Both the position numbers and the translations under genes were made by a program. A stretch of DNA of 64,000 bases, from assembly GCF_002140915.1 (NCBI RefSeq), contig NZ_NGKU01000001.1, positions 1,992,738-2,056,737 of the forward strand, written 5' to 3'. This DNA is from Candidatus Enterococcus testudinis (lineage in GTDB: Bacteria; Bacillota; Bacilli; Lactobacillales; Enterococcaceae). The notes below the pieces were generated by a model that worked only from the letters and a program-made list of their open reading frames with translations, was not told the origin of the DNA and made no database searches. The stretch's first letter is position 1; every line of letters starts with the position of its first letter. Below are positions 25,921-33,514 of the stretch, piece by piece.

Positions 25921-26077
25921 CTCAGTGTCCTCCCCCTTTTTAGATAGTTTTCCAACATTAAAAATACCATTTTTTCAAGAATGTGTCAATTTAAGATTTC
26001 GTTGTGCAAAAATATAGTTTTCAACGATTTTATGGTATGATAAAGTGGTGAAATGGTTATATGGGAGGGGAAAACTG

Positions 26078-26716
26078 ATGTTATTAAAAACTATGGTCTA
26101 TAAAAAACGGGACTTGACCACCGTCAAAGAAACAGCCACTTTAGAAGAAGCCTTAGCGATCTTAGAAGAATCAGGGTATCGTTGTGTACCGATCCTTGAT
26201 GAATCCGGTAAAATTTTTAGAGGAAATATCTACAAAATGCATATTTACCGCCACAAAGCCAATGGTGGCGATATGACTTTACCTGTTACGTATCTATTGA
26301 AAAATGCAACGAAATTCATTTATGTCAATTCTTCATTTTTCAATGTTTTCTTTACCATCAAAGAATTACCGTATATTGCCGTATTGGATGAAAACAATCA
26401 ATTTTATGGTATATTGACCCACAGTTCTTTATTAAATATGTTGGCGCAATCTTGGAGCGTGGAACAAGGCAGTTATGTATTGACCATTGCCTCTACTGGC
26501 CAACAAGGCGACTTAGCAGTTATTTCGAAAATTATTGCCAAGTACAGCAGTATCGCAAGTTGTATCACTTTAGATATCGGCAAAGATGAATTTATCCGTC
26601 GGACATTGATCACCTTGCCTGCTCGGACATCAAAAGAATTATGTGATAAGATCGTCCATCAATTAGAAGTCAAAAACTTCAAAGTAGTTGAGATCGAAGA
26701 CTTGAACGCAGAATAA
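26078..26716 (+). CDS. CBS-pair plus ACT domain protein, probable c-di-AMP binding CbpA type
   Basis: The 212-residue cytosolic protein has a CBS pair (about residues 10-130; ATLEEALAILEESGYRCVPI and ELPYIAVLDENNQFYGILT) and a C-terminal ACT-like domain (VLTIASTGQQGDLAVISKII onward). This architecture is that of the cyclic di-AMP binding CBS proteins of Listeria and related bacteria. The ATG at 26078 follows GGAGGGG; an earlier in-frame start lacks a site. A TGG-TATGAT extended -10 lies near 26033. Single gene with its own terminator. Ligand binding is inferred from architecture. Confidence 0.8.
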   Translation: MLLKTMVYKKRDLTTVKETATLEEALAILEESGYRCVPILDESGKIFRGNIYKMHIYRHKANGGDMTLPVTYLLKNATKFIYVNSSFFNVFFTIKELPYIAVLDENNQFYGILTHSSLLNMLAQSWSVEQGSYVLTIASTGQQGDLAVISKIIAKYSSIASCITLDIGKDEFIRRTLITLPARTSKELCDKIVHQLEVKNFKVVEIEDLNAE

Positions 26717-26717
26717 A

Positions 26718-26752
26718 AAACAGCTCCTGCTTGAATGTGCAGGAGCTGTTTT
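26718..26752 (+). terminator. Terminator of the CBS/ACT gene
   Basis: AAACAGCTCCTGC and GCAGGAGCTGTTT form a 13-bp perfect stem with an eight-base loop, directly after the stop. Confidence 0.9.
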
Positions 26753-26792
26753 GTCATTTTTTGAGAACCATCCAAGCAAAAAACGACCCATC

Positions 26793-27302
26793 TTAAAAGC
26801 GTTTGTCGAAACCGACCGCTTTATTCACAATATACATCAGTGGTGCTGTCAATGTCATAATGATCAATTCGCTTAACGCTGTCGTACCAAAGGTGACCCA
26901 AAAAGGCAAACCTAAGACCATGTTCAGCATGATGGCAACCAAGAACATACTAGCTGAAAAGACAATCGTATTAAACGCCAATCGCATATAGACATTCGGT
27001 ACTTTATGATAGATCAAAGCTGTTGCGCCAAGTGCCAAGAAAGAACCTGCTCCACCAAACAATGCATCGATCACACCTAACCCAAAAAACAAATTATAGA
27101 CGACCACGCCACCGACGACTCCCCACATCAATTTGCGGTTAAAGACGACCACATGATTCAATCCTTCCGAAATACGAAATTGGATTGCACCAGAAGCAAA
27201 TGGCGACACGACGATCGATAAAGCAATATACACTGCCATAATCAATCCGTTTGCTACGATCACACGTAGCCGTTGATTGCTGAAACTCGTTGATTTTTCC
27301 AT
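26793..27302 (-). CDS. queT: Queuosine precursor transporter QueT
   Basis: QueT is the S-component of an ECF-type vitamin transporter and takes up a queuosine precursor such as preQ1. The 169-residue protein has about five membrane helices and family-like VANGLIMAVYIALSIVVSPF and AIQFRISEGLNHVVVFNR near the N-terminus. A preQ1-I riboswitch overlaps its ribosome-binding region, which strongly supports the substrate. The shared ECF energising module is not in this window. Confidence 0.92.
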   Translation of the reverse strand: MEKSTSFSNQRLRVIVANGLIMAVYIALSIVVSPFASGAIQFRISEGLNHVVVFNRKLMWGVVGGVVVYNLFFGLGVIDALFGGAGSFLALGATALIYHKVPNVYMRLAFNTIVFSASMFLVAIMLNMVLGLPFWVTFGTTALSELIIMTLTAPLMYIVNKAVGFDKRF

Positions 27303-27317
27303 AAAAACCCTACTTTC

Positions 27318-27357
27318 TCCAAGTTTTGATTACGCGGGATGGTTGATGAACCGCGTT
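27318..27357 (-). ncRNA. preQ1-I riboswitch of queT
   Basis: On the minus strand ACGCGG, a loop containing TTCATCAACCAT, and CCGCGT form the P1 hairpin; the tail AATCAAAACTTGGAG then provides the A-rich strand and merges with the ribosome-binding site of queT. This is the layout of the very small preQ1-I aptamer, here controlling translation as no terminator is present. Ligand binding would hide the GGAG. Confidence 0.83.
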
Positions 27358-27487
27358 GTGATGAACAGGTACCTATTATACAGGATAATGCTGATTTATC
27401 AAGGGTCAATGAAATCAAATAAAACTCTTTTAAAACAAAATGAGTAAGAACAAGTAATTAAAAAGAGAGAAGTCTTTCACGCTTCAA

Positions 27488-27526
27488 CAAAAAAAAGACA
27501 ATCGTAGACGCTAAACGATCGTCTTT
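27488..27526 (-). terminator. Terminator of the 31-residue membrane peptide gene
   Basis: AAAGACGATCGT and ACGATTGTCTTT (minus strand, one G-U) form a 12-bp stem with a nine-base loop, followed by a run of T. Confidence 0.82.
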
Positions 27527-27550
27527 GCCTATCGCACCATTGGGCCTGAT

Positions 27551-27646
27551 TCATAAAAGCAACCAGACGACTCCACTCCAAAAAACAACGAGGGAAAATA
27601 AGATGATCCGCCATATTTGATACGATTTCAATTCGATTTTTCTCAT
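27551..27646 (-). CDS. Small single-helix membrane protein, 31 residues
   Basis: The frame begins MRKIELKSYQIWRIILFSLV and ends in VVFWSGVVWLLL: a basic start followed by one hydrophobic helix. AAGGAG lies nine bases before the ATG, and a good terminator follows 25 bases after the stop. An overlapping ATG only two bases after the AAGGAG is less likely. Too short for normal gene calling. No family is recognised. Confidence 0.5.
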   Translation of the reverse strand: MRKIELKSYQIWRIILFSLVVFWSGVVWLLL

Positions 27647-27773
27647 GTGTCATCGCTCCTTACCAATACTTTACAGCAGAAATAAGGCAAAAATGCGAAA
27701 GAAGGCTTAAGTTTTGTATAAATAAAGTAGATTTTAAAAATATATTAAGACTATACCATTGTTTTGTAAACGA

Positions 27774-27801
27774 TTGCATTTTCTTGTTTTTCTGCTATAC
27801 T
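27774..27801 (+). promoter_or_regulatory. Promoter of the structured RNA upstream of the lipid kinase
   Basis: TTGCAT (27774-27779) and TATACT (27796-27801) are 16 bases apart; TGC precedes the -10 box. Transcription should begin near 27808. Confidence 0.72.
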
Positions 27802-27805
27802 ATAA

Positions 27806-28020
27806 GTGTAAGGAGCAGGGATTCCCAGTAAAGCAGACGATGTAGGTTCTGCAAGAAAAGAATTGTTGTCAACTTCAAAATAAAGCACAAAGGATGTGGG
27901 AATTTGGGTTACTCCTTACTAATTGAATAGGATTCGACGAAATGTATTGAACCTTATGATCAGAGTGGACATTAGAACCTTAGCGATCATAACTGGCACG
28001 TTCGTCGAATCTATTTTTTT
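27806..28020 (+). ncRNA. Structured small RNA of about 210 bases (6S RNA candidate)
   Basis: No reading frame is present. GTAAGGAG at 27808-27815 pairs with CTCCTTAC at 27912-27919. Inside, ATTCCCA (27821-27827) pairs with TGGGAAT (27897-27903), and GCAGA/TCTGC form a hairpin. A second long hairpin follows: GATTCGACGAA (27931-27941) with TTCGTCGAATC (28001-28011), enclosing TTATGATC/GATCATAA, and ends in seven T. It has its own promoter and terminator, while the kinase gene downstream has a separate TATAAT near 28070. A 6S RNA is the best known candidate given size and the nearby recD2, but the match is not proven; an unknown sRNA is equally possible. Confidence 0.6.
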
Positions 28021-28116
28021 GTCTTTTTTTAAGCGAACTTCCCTATCCACACTTTAATTGAAACATGCTATAATAGACCGCATTGAACGTAAACTAGAAA
28101 ATTGGGGATATCAAGC

Positions 28117-29088
28117 ATGAAATATTATTATCACGTGATCGTCAACCCTGCTTCAGGCAGTGGACGCGGTGAAAAAGTAGCAACACGTATCAAAAACATT
28201 TTAGATAAGCATCATTTTCCTTATCAATTTTATTATACAAATCAAGCTGGTGAGGAGCGGTTGCAAACCAGAAAACTATTGCAAGAAACGTTGTTGCCTT
28301 GGGATGAGGCCTATTTAGAAAATAGTGATATGCTCTATCCCCTATTAGTGGTTATCGGCGGAGACGGTACATTGCACCAAGTGGTGACTGAAGTTCAAGA
28401 AAGCGACGGTCAACACATTCCTATCGCCTATATTCCTGCTGGCTCTGGCAATGATTTCGCCCGAAGTCTTGATTTCCCAAAAGAACCGGAAAAAGTCTTT
28501 TGGCAAATCGCTGGTTCCTCTCGACCGCAAGAATTAACAGTTATCCACTATCATGAGCAGATTCAAGAAGAGACCGGGGTTGCCATCAACAATGTGGGAA
28601 TCGGTTTGGACGCTGCCATTGTTTATGCAGCCAATCATTCCGCCGCAAAATCTAATCTCAATAAATTCAATATGGGGTCTTTCTCCTATATCGCAGCCAT
28701 TGTAAATGTCCTTTTTCGTCAGAAAGGTTTTCCCATTTTGGTAGAATGCAATGGCCAACAGCTCAGTTTTTCAAAAGCCTTTTTATGTACAACCACCAAT
28801 CATCCGTATTTTGGCGGTGGTGTCGCGATTGCACCAACTGCCACGATCAAAGACAACAAGCTCGATTTTGTCTTAGTAGAACGAGTTGCCATGTATAAGA
28901 TTTTTTGGTTGATCTTATTGTTGACTCGCAAGAAACATATGAAGTCTCGCTATTTCCATCATTTATCGACGGCAAAATTGCGGATCGTCTCTACCATACC
29001 GCAACATGGACAAGAAGACGGTGAAGAAATGGGTGAGCGGCCATTTGATTTAACGTTGACCACGGCCAAACAGTTGTTTTGGTGCTAA
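28117..29088 (+). CDS. Diacylglycerol/lipid kinase family protein (DagK/YegS type)
   Basis: This soluble kinase family phosphorylates diacylglycerol or related lipids with ATP and recycles lipid made during teichoic acid synthesis. The 323-residue protein has the N-terminal VIVNPASGSGRGEKVA motif, the nucleotide motif VVIGGDGTLHQVV near residue 80, PAGSGNDFARSL near 108, and a C-terminal beta-rich lipid domain with APTATIKDNKLDFVLV. The ATG at 28117 is preferred over a TTG 15 bases upstream that lies in the GGGG-containing ribosome-binding site. A bidirectional terminator follows. Confidence 0.9.
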   Translation: MKYYYHVIVNPASGSGRGEKVATRIKNILDKHHFPYQFYYTNQAGEERLQTRKLLQETLLPWDEAYLENSDMLYPLLVVIGGDGTLHQVVTEVQESDGQHIPIAYIPAGSGNDFARSLDFPKEPEKVFWQIAGSSRPQELTVIHYHEQIQEETGVAINNVGIGLDAAIVYAANHSAAKSNLNKFNMGSFSYIAAIVNVLFRQKGFPILVECNGQQLSFSKAFLCTTTNHPYFGGGVAIAPTATIKDNKLDFVLVERVAMYKIFWLILLLTRKKHMKSRYFHHLSTAKLRIVSTIPQHGQEDGEEMGERPFDLTLTTAKQLFWC

Positions 29089-29089
29089 T

Positions 29090-29127
29090 AAAAAAGGTGT
29101 ATCATTTTTAAATGATATACCTTTTTT
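29090..29127. terminator. Bidirectional terminator
   Basis: AAAAAAGGTGTATCATTT pairs with AAATGATATACCTTTTTT (one mismatch) around a tiny loop between two convergent genes; both ends have A/T runs. Confidence 0.9.
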
Positions 29128-29144
29128 GTTACCTATATGCTCGC

Positions 29145-29372
29145 CTATGGATTGCCCGGATTTCCTGGATTGATCGGATTGTTGGGCGTATTAGGTGGGA
29201 TGATCGGTGCCTTATCTAAAGTTTTCTCTAGTTTAGACTCCCCTTGTCCATCAGCTCCCGCGTCCGGACTTTCATCTAATTTCAATTCTTTTTCCATTTC
29301 ATCTAACTTTTTGAAGTCATTCGTTGATTCTTTTGCTAATTTCGCTAATTTATCTTCTGTATCTTTTGCCAT
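29145..29372 (-). CDS. Small hydrophilic protein with Asn-Pro repeats
   Basis: The 75-residue product begins MAKDTEDKLAKLAKESTNDF, is highly charged and helical in its first half, and ends in a Pro/Asn/Gly tail (PPNTPNNPINPGNPGNP). GGAGG lies nine bases before the ATG, which makes the minus strand the coding one although the opposite strand is also open here. It lies downstream of recD2 on the same strand. No signal peptide or membrane helix. I do not recognise the family. Confidence 0.65.
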   Translation of the reverse strand: MAKDTEDKLAKLAKESTNDFKKLDEMEKELKLDESPDAGADGQGESKLEKTLDKAPIIPPNTPNNPINPGNPGNP

Positions 29373-29461
29373 AAAACAACGCCTCCTTTTGATTTTAGCT
29401 TAACATATCTTCGCTAAAAGACAAAAGAAAGCGCTCACTTGGCTGTGCTTTGTTTGATGAT

Positions 29462-32029
29462 TCAATTGTTTACCATAAAATCATACGGCGTTGTCTCCCC
29501 CATCCCAATCATGGGATCTACCGTTTGATTGGTAACCATCGCCGGTGTCAACGGCCCAGCTTCTAGCGTTTCTTCAACTATATCAGCAGCGGGTGCTTTG
29601 ATAACTTCTTTCGCCAACGTATCTGAAAACAAATCAATCGACTGACTGCTGGAATCTTCGGTCTGTTTTGGTGCTTTTGGATCGGTCGCCGCCTTCTTTT
29701 TCACCGGATCGGTGGCTTCTGCTGGATCATTGAAAGGTGTATCTGCTTCTTCAAATTGCGCAAGTTTCGCCCGCTGCAAGGACGTCATTTGTTCAGTCCC
29801 ATTGATGCGTTCCTTCAATGTTGTCAAACGAACAGCTGATTCATTGGCCACACAGGTTTGATAGGCTTGCGGTTCACCTAGCAAAATCAGCATCTCTTTG
29901 CTCCGCGTCACAGCTGTATAGAGCAAGTTGCGTTGCAGCATTCGCTGATATTGATGGACCATCGGCATGATCACCATTTGAAACTCGCTACCTTGCGATT
30001 TATGGATCGAACAACAATAAGACAGCGTAATCTTGTTCCACTCATTGCGTTTGTATGTCACTTCGTTGGCGTCAAACTGAATCGTCAATTCATCGATTTT
30101 GTCCTCTGATTGCTTGGCAAGAGTGATACCGACGATTTGCCCCATATCACCATTGAATACATTGTCTTCCGGTGAGTTGACCAGTTGCAAGACTTTGTCG
30201 CCAATCCGATAAACAGTATCATTAAAAGCCACTTCTTTTTTTGTACCATCATTGGGATTGAAAATTTCTTGCATCATTTTGTTCAACGCATCGATTCCGG
30301 CAGCACCACGGTACATCGGTGCCAACACTTGGATATCTTGTGGCGTGAAGCCTTTGTCTTTGGCTCTTTTGACGATTTGGGCGATCAATGGTTCGATTTT
30401 GTATGCATCACAAGCGAAAAAGGAGCGATCTTTTTGGTTTGTGGTAAAATCGGCGGGTAATTGACCATTTTTGATCGCGTGGGCCAATGGAATAATACTC
30501 GATCCGTCCCCTTGCCGATAGATTTCTGTCAGCTCTTGTTGCGGAATCGCATCGATTGCCAACAGATCATGAAGAACTTGACCAGGCCCTACGGAAGGCA
30601 GCTGATCTTTATCTCCAACAAAAATCACTTGCATATTGGTAGGAATCGATTTGAATAACGTGTTCGCCAACCACGTATCGACCATTGACATTTCATCTAC
30701 GATCAGTAAGCCGCCTTCTAATTCTTTGGCGCTGACACTAGGTGCTTTCTCCCGGCCATTCAATCCCAGCAAGCGATGGATCGTACCACTCGGCAATCCT
30801 GTGGTTTCATTCATACGTTTGGCAGCCCGTCCCGTCGGTGCGGCCAATAAAATTGGAAAGGTTTCGTCACTATATTTAGAAGGTTCCAAATCAAGATCAT
30901 TCAACGATGCAAATAATTGCACGATACCATTGATGACAGTAGTCTTCCCGGTTCCGGGTCCCCCAGTCAAAATAAACAGTGGCGAACGTATCGCTTCTTT
31001 GATGGCTTCTTCTTGAGAGGCACCGTAAGTAATACCTAGCTGTTTTTCGATTTTGCGGATCGTTTTGCTGATTGTTTTTTCTGGATATTTGATTTCTTTC
31101 TTGCGGGCCAATAAGCGCTCAATAGAATTGGCGATCCCCCACTCTGCGAAATACAGACTGTTCTCATACAGTTTGGTTTCTTCTTGCTGGATCTTGCCTT
31201 CTTCCACCAATTCAATGATCACATTGGCCAAACGTTCTGGGTCGATCTCAACTGGCCGACTGGTTTCCAACAAACGCAATGTTTGTTCCAACAAATCTTG
31301 CGCATCACTGTAAGTATCACCGCTTTGCAACGCTTGTGCAAATATTTGGTGCAAGATTGCTGCCCTGAACCGTTGCGGCGCATGGGCTTCGATCCCTAAT
31401 TGCTCAGCGATGCCATCAGCACGCTTAAAGCCGATTCCTTCGATATCCTCTACGAGCTGATAAGGATTTTCTTCAATAATCGACAACGCTTCATTGCGAT
31501 AGGCTTGATAAATCGCAAATGACAATTGACTACCAAACCCATAACGATTCAAGCCGACGATCACTTGATCCATGCCATGATTTTGACGGATCGTGTCGAC
31601 GATCATCTGTTGTTTGCTGTCATTCAACCCATGGATCTGCCCCAATAAGGTCGGTTCTTCTAAAATGCGATCAATGGCCGTTTCCCCCAAGAGATCGACG
31701 ATTTTTTCTGCCGTCTTCTTACCGATCCCCGGAAATTTCTCACTGGAGAGATAATTGATCAATCCTTGTTCTGAAGTCGGCTGTTCCTGTTGATAGCTCT
31801 CTGCTTTTAATTGGACGCCATATTTGGGATGATTGACCAACTCTCCAAAAAAGCGATACTTTTCTTCTTCTTGGATTTCGCCGAAACTACCTGTCACAAC
31901 GATTTCACTTTCTTTGTAATCAGCGTTGTTCTCCGTCACTTTGACCAACAACACTTTGTAAAAATTACTCGGGTTTTGAAAAAAGATGGCGGCAACATGG
32001 CCGACAAAAAAAAGTCTTTCTGGAATCAT
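29462..32029 (-). CDS. recD2: ATP-dependent DNA helicase RecD2
   Basis: RecD2 is a 5'-3' superfamily 1B helicase involved in mismatch repair and replication restart. The 855-residue protein has the long RecD2-type N-terminus with OB-like and helix-hairpin-helix regions (FPGIGKKTAEKIVDLLG near 98), then motor motifs: Walker A LTGGPGTGKTTVING near 350, LLIVDEMSMVDTWL near 437, SYCCSIHKSQGSEF and YTAVTRSKEMLILLG near 700. The last 90 residues are a Lys/Asp/Pro-rich, probably disordered tail. GGAAGGAG precedes the ATG. Two genes follow upstream in the same direction with short gaps. Confidence 0.95.
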   Translation of the reverse strand: MIPERLFFVGHVAAIFFQNPSNFYKVLLVKVTENNADYKESEIVVTGSFGEIQEEEKYRFFGELVNHPKYGVQLKAESYQQEQPTSEQGLINYLSSEKFPGIGKKTAEKIVDLLGETAIDRILEEPTLLGQIHGLNDSKQQMIVDTIRQNHGMDQVIVGLNRYGFGSQLSFAIYQAYRNEALSIIEENPYQLVEDIEGIGFKRADGIAEQLGIEAHAPQRFRAAILHQIFAQALQSGDTYSDAQDLLEQTLRLLETSRPVEIDPERLANVIIELVEEGKIQQEETKLYENSLYFAEWGIANSIERLLARKKEIKYPEKTISKTIRKIEKQLGITYGASQEEAIKEAIRSPLFILTGGPGTGKTTVINGIVQLFASLNDLDLEPSKYSDETFPILLAAPTGRAAKRMNETTGLPSGTIHRLLGLNGREKAPSVSAKELEGGLLIVDEMSMVDTWLANTLFKSIPTNMQVIFVGDKDQLPSVGPGQVLHDLLAIDAIPQQELTEIYRQGDGSSIIPLAHAIKNGQLPADFTTNQKDRSFFACDAYKIEPLIAQIVKRAKDKGFTPQDIQVLAPMYRGAAGIDALNKMMQEIFNPNDGTKKEVAFNDTVYRIGDKVLQLVNSPEDNVFNGDMGQIVGITLAKQSEDKIDELTIQFDANEVTYKRNEWNKITLSYCCSIHKSQGSEFQMVIMPMVHQYQRMLQRNLLYTAVTRSKEMLILLGEPQAYQTCVANESAVRLTTLKERINGTEQMTSLQRAKLAQFEEADTPFNDPAEATDPVKKKAATDPKAPKQTEDSSSQSIDLFSDTLAKEVIKAPAADIVEETLEAGPLTPAMVTNQTVDPMIGMGETTPYDFMVNN

Positions 32030-32047
32030 GGTGCCGCTCCTTCCTAC

Positions 32048-32701
32048 TTATAATAAGGCGTCTAAACCTGCTTGGTCAGCTAAAAAACTGGCATCATTCC
32101 ATTGTGTCAGGCTATAGGGTCTTTGGATGTTGTCCCCTGTATCTAAGATACTTAGGCTGTTGTTGACCAGCCCCCCTTGCTCTCTCAACTGGGCCAGCGT
32201 TTTGCCGGCCAACCATTGGATCGCTGCCGTCATTGACGCACCATGGCCGACGAATAGCAATGGACCTTGATGTTGTATGACTGCATTGACAACCACTTTT
32301 TCGATCCGTGCCAAAGCCGCTTCGATTGGTTCGCCATGAAATACGCTGGGATCGTATTGATCCAAATGGTTTCGTAATCGATCCAATTCATCTGGATATT
32401 TGGCATGCATCTCATCAATCGATTGCCCTTCTAAGTCACCTAAGCCAAGTTCGCGCAAATCATCGGTATAGACGATTTCCACAGGATGGGCTAACCGAGC
32501 TTGAATGCCTTGGGCCGTTTTCATCGCTCTCAAGGACGTGCTGGCATAGATTTTTTCAAAGGGTATGTCAGCAATATGGTTGCCTAGTAATTCAATTTCT
32601 TGATAGCTTTGTGGCAATAACGGCGAATCTCCTAGCATTCCTTGAAAACGTCTTGCTTGATTCCATTCCGTTTTTCCATGCCGTGTAAAATATAATTGCA
32701 T
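32048..32701 (-). CDS. Histidine phosphatase family protein (phosphoglycerate mutase-like)
   Basis: The 217-residue cytosolic protein belongs to the histidine phosphatase superfamily: the catalytic RHG motif is in YFTRHGKTEWNQARRFQG at residue 4, the second histidine in FVGHGASMTA near 152, and an acid residue follows in between (EPIEAALARIE). Substrates in this group range from sugar phosphates to cofactors, so the precise one is unknown. GAGGA precedes the ATG. It lies between trmL and recD2, with 18 bases to recD2. Confidence 0.88.
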   Translation of the reverse strand: MQLYFTRHGKTEWNQARRFQGMLGDSPLLPQSYQEIELLGNHIADIPFEKIYASTSLRAMKTAQGIQARLAHPVEIVYTDDLRELGLGDLEGQSIDEMHAKYPDELDRLRNHLDQYDPSVFHGEPIEAALARIEKVVVNAVIQHQGPLLFVGHGASMTAAIQWLAGKTLAQLREQGGLVNNSLSILDTGDNIQRPYSLTQWNDASFLADQAGLDALL

Positions 32702-32716
32702 GCAAGATTCCTCACT

Positions 32717-33220
32717 TTAATCGATTTTGTCGTTTTCATAATGATGCGTCAACTCTAATTGGGGAAACCCTTGCTGACGCAGCACTTCATAAATGATCAA
32801 AGCTGCGGTATTGGATAAATTCAATGACCGAACATGGGTATCATCCATAGGGATACGCAAACATTGATCCGCATGTTCCCGCATGAAGGTTTCTGGCAAC
32901 CCGGTGGTTTCTTTGCCGAAAATAAAAAATTGATCCTCTTCTATCGTATAATCGACTTCGGAATAGACGCGATTGGCAAACTTCGAGATCAAGTATAATG
33001 GGCGGTCCCCCAAGAAGGCCATGAACGCGGGTAAGTCTTTATGATAAGTAATGGCAACATCTTGCCAATAATCTAACCCAGCCCGCTTCAAGTGTTTATC
33101 ATCTGTTGAAAAACCTAGTGGTTCGATCAAATGCAATTGGGTATTGGTCGCTGCACACGTCCGGGCGATATTTCCCGTATTTGCTGGAATTTGTGGTTCA
33201 AAAAGAACGATATGATTCAT
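32717..33220 (-). CDS. trmL: tRNA (cytidine/uridine-34) 2'-O-methyltransferase TrmL
   Basis: TrmL is a SPOUT-fold enzyme that methylates the wobble ribose of some tRNA-Leu. The 167-residue protein has IVLFEPQIPANTGNIARTCA at the start, the knot motifs FIFGKETTGLPE near 102 and VRSLNLSNTAALIIYE near 128. Length and motifs are fully typical. GGAGA precedes the ATG. It ends 15 bases before the phosphatase gene and is the first gene of the trmL-phosphatase-recD2 row. Confidence 0.94.
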   Translation of the reverse strand: MNHIVLFEPQIPANTGNIARTCAATNTQLHLIEPLGFSTDDKHLKRAGLDYWQDVAITYHKDLPAFMAFLGDRPLYLISKFANRVYSEVDYTIEEDQFFIFGKETTGLPETFMREHADQCLRIPMDDTHVRSLNLSNTAALIIYEVLRQQGFPQLELTHHYENDKID

Positions 33221-33336
33221 TAATCTTTCTCCTTTTCATTTGGCAAAAGCCAATTGATGCTAATCGTATCTATAGTATCATATTTTACCAAAATTGTTTT
33301 TGGCAAATCATTATCTGTGAATAGATTTTTGGACAT

Positions 33337-33449
33337 AAAAAAAACGTACCAACTCGGTGTCGATCACTGCGAGTCGTTACGTTAGTGAAGCTCTTTTCAC
33401 TAACTTTTATCAGAACAGGAACCTGATAAAAACCAATGAAAAATGACTT
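33337..33449 (-). ncRNA. Three-hairpin small RNA between rlmA and trmL
   Basis: No coding frame is present. From the 5' end (minus strand) come hairpin 1, TTTTATCAG and CTGATAAAA around a nine-base loop (33405-33431); hairpin 2, GTTAGTGAA and TTCACTAAC around six bases (33381-33404); and hairpin 3, arms 33343-33356 and 33370-33383 with two mismatches, followed by eight T. A sigma-A promoter lies just upstream. Both first stems are perfect nine-base pairs. The RNA family is not recognised. Confidence 0.65.
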
Positions 33450-33455
33450 GAGAAC

Positions 33456-33484
33456 AATATATCACTCCCATGGCATGAATGCAA
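33456..33484 (-). promoter_or_regulatory. Promoter of the three-hairpin RNA
   Basis: On the minus strand TTGCAT (33479-33484) and TATATT (33456-33461) are exactly 17 bases apart. Start of transcription is expected near 33449. The box lies just after the rlmA stop codon. Confidence 0.7.
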
Positions 33485-33514
33485 GGGTAAATAACAAAAA
33501 AGTTCAAAATATTT

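Noticed and set aside
29137-29403. Plus-strand frame opposite the Asn-Pro protein gene
   Set aside because: It is the mirror of the better-supported minus-strand gene, which has GGAGG and a sensible composition; the plus frame begins right after a terminator without a ribosome-binding site.
33337-33449. tracrRNA-like 3' end (GACACCGAGTTGGTAC) of the small RNA
   Set aside because: It resembles the last stem-loop of type II tracrRNAs, but there is no CRISPR array, no cas gene and no anti-repeat in the window, and a longer stem explains the sequence as a terminator.
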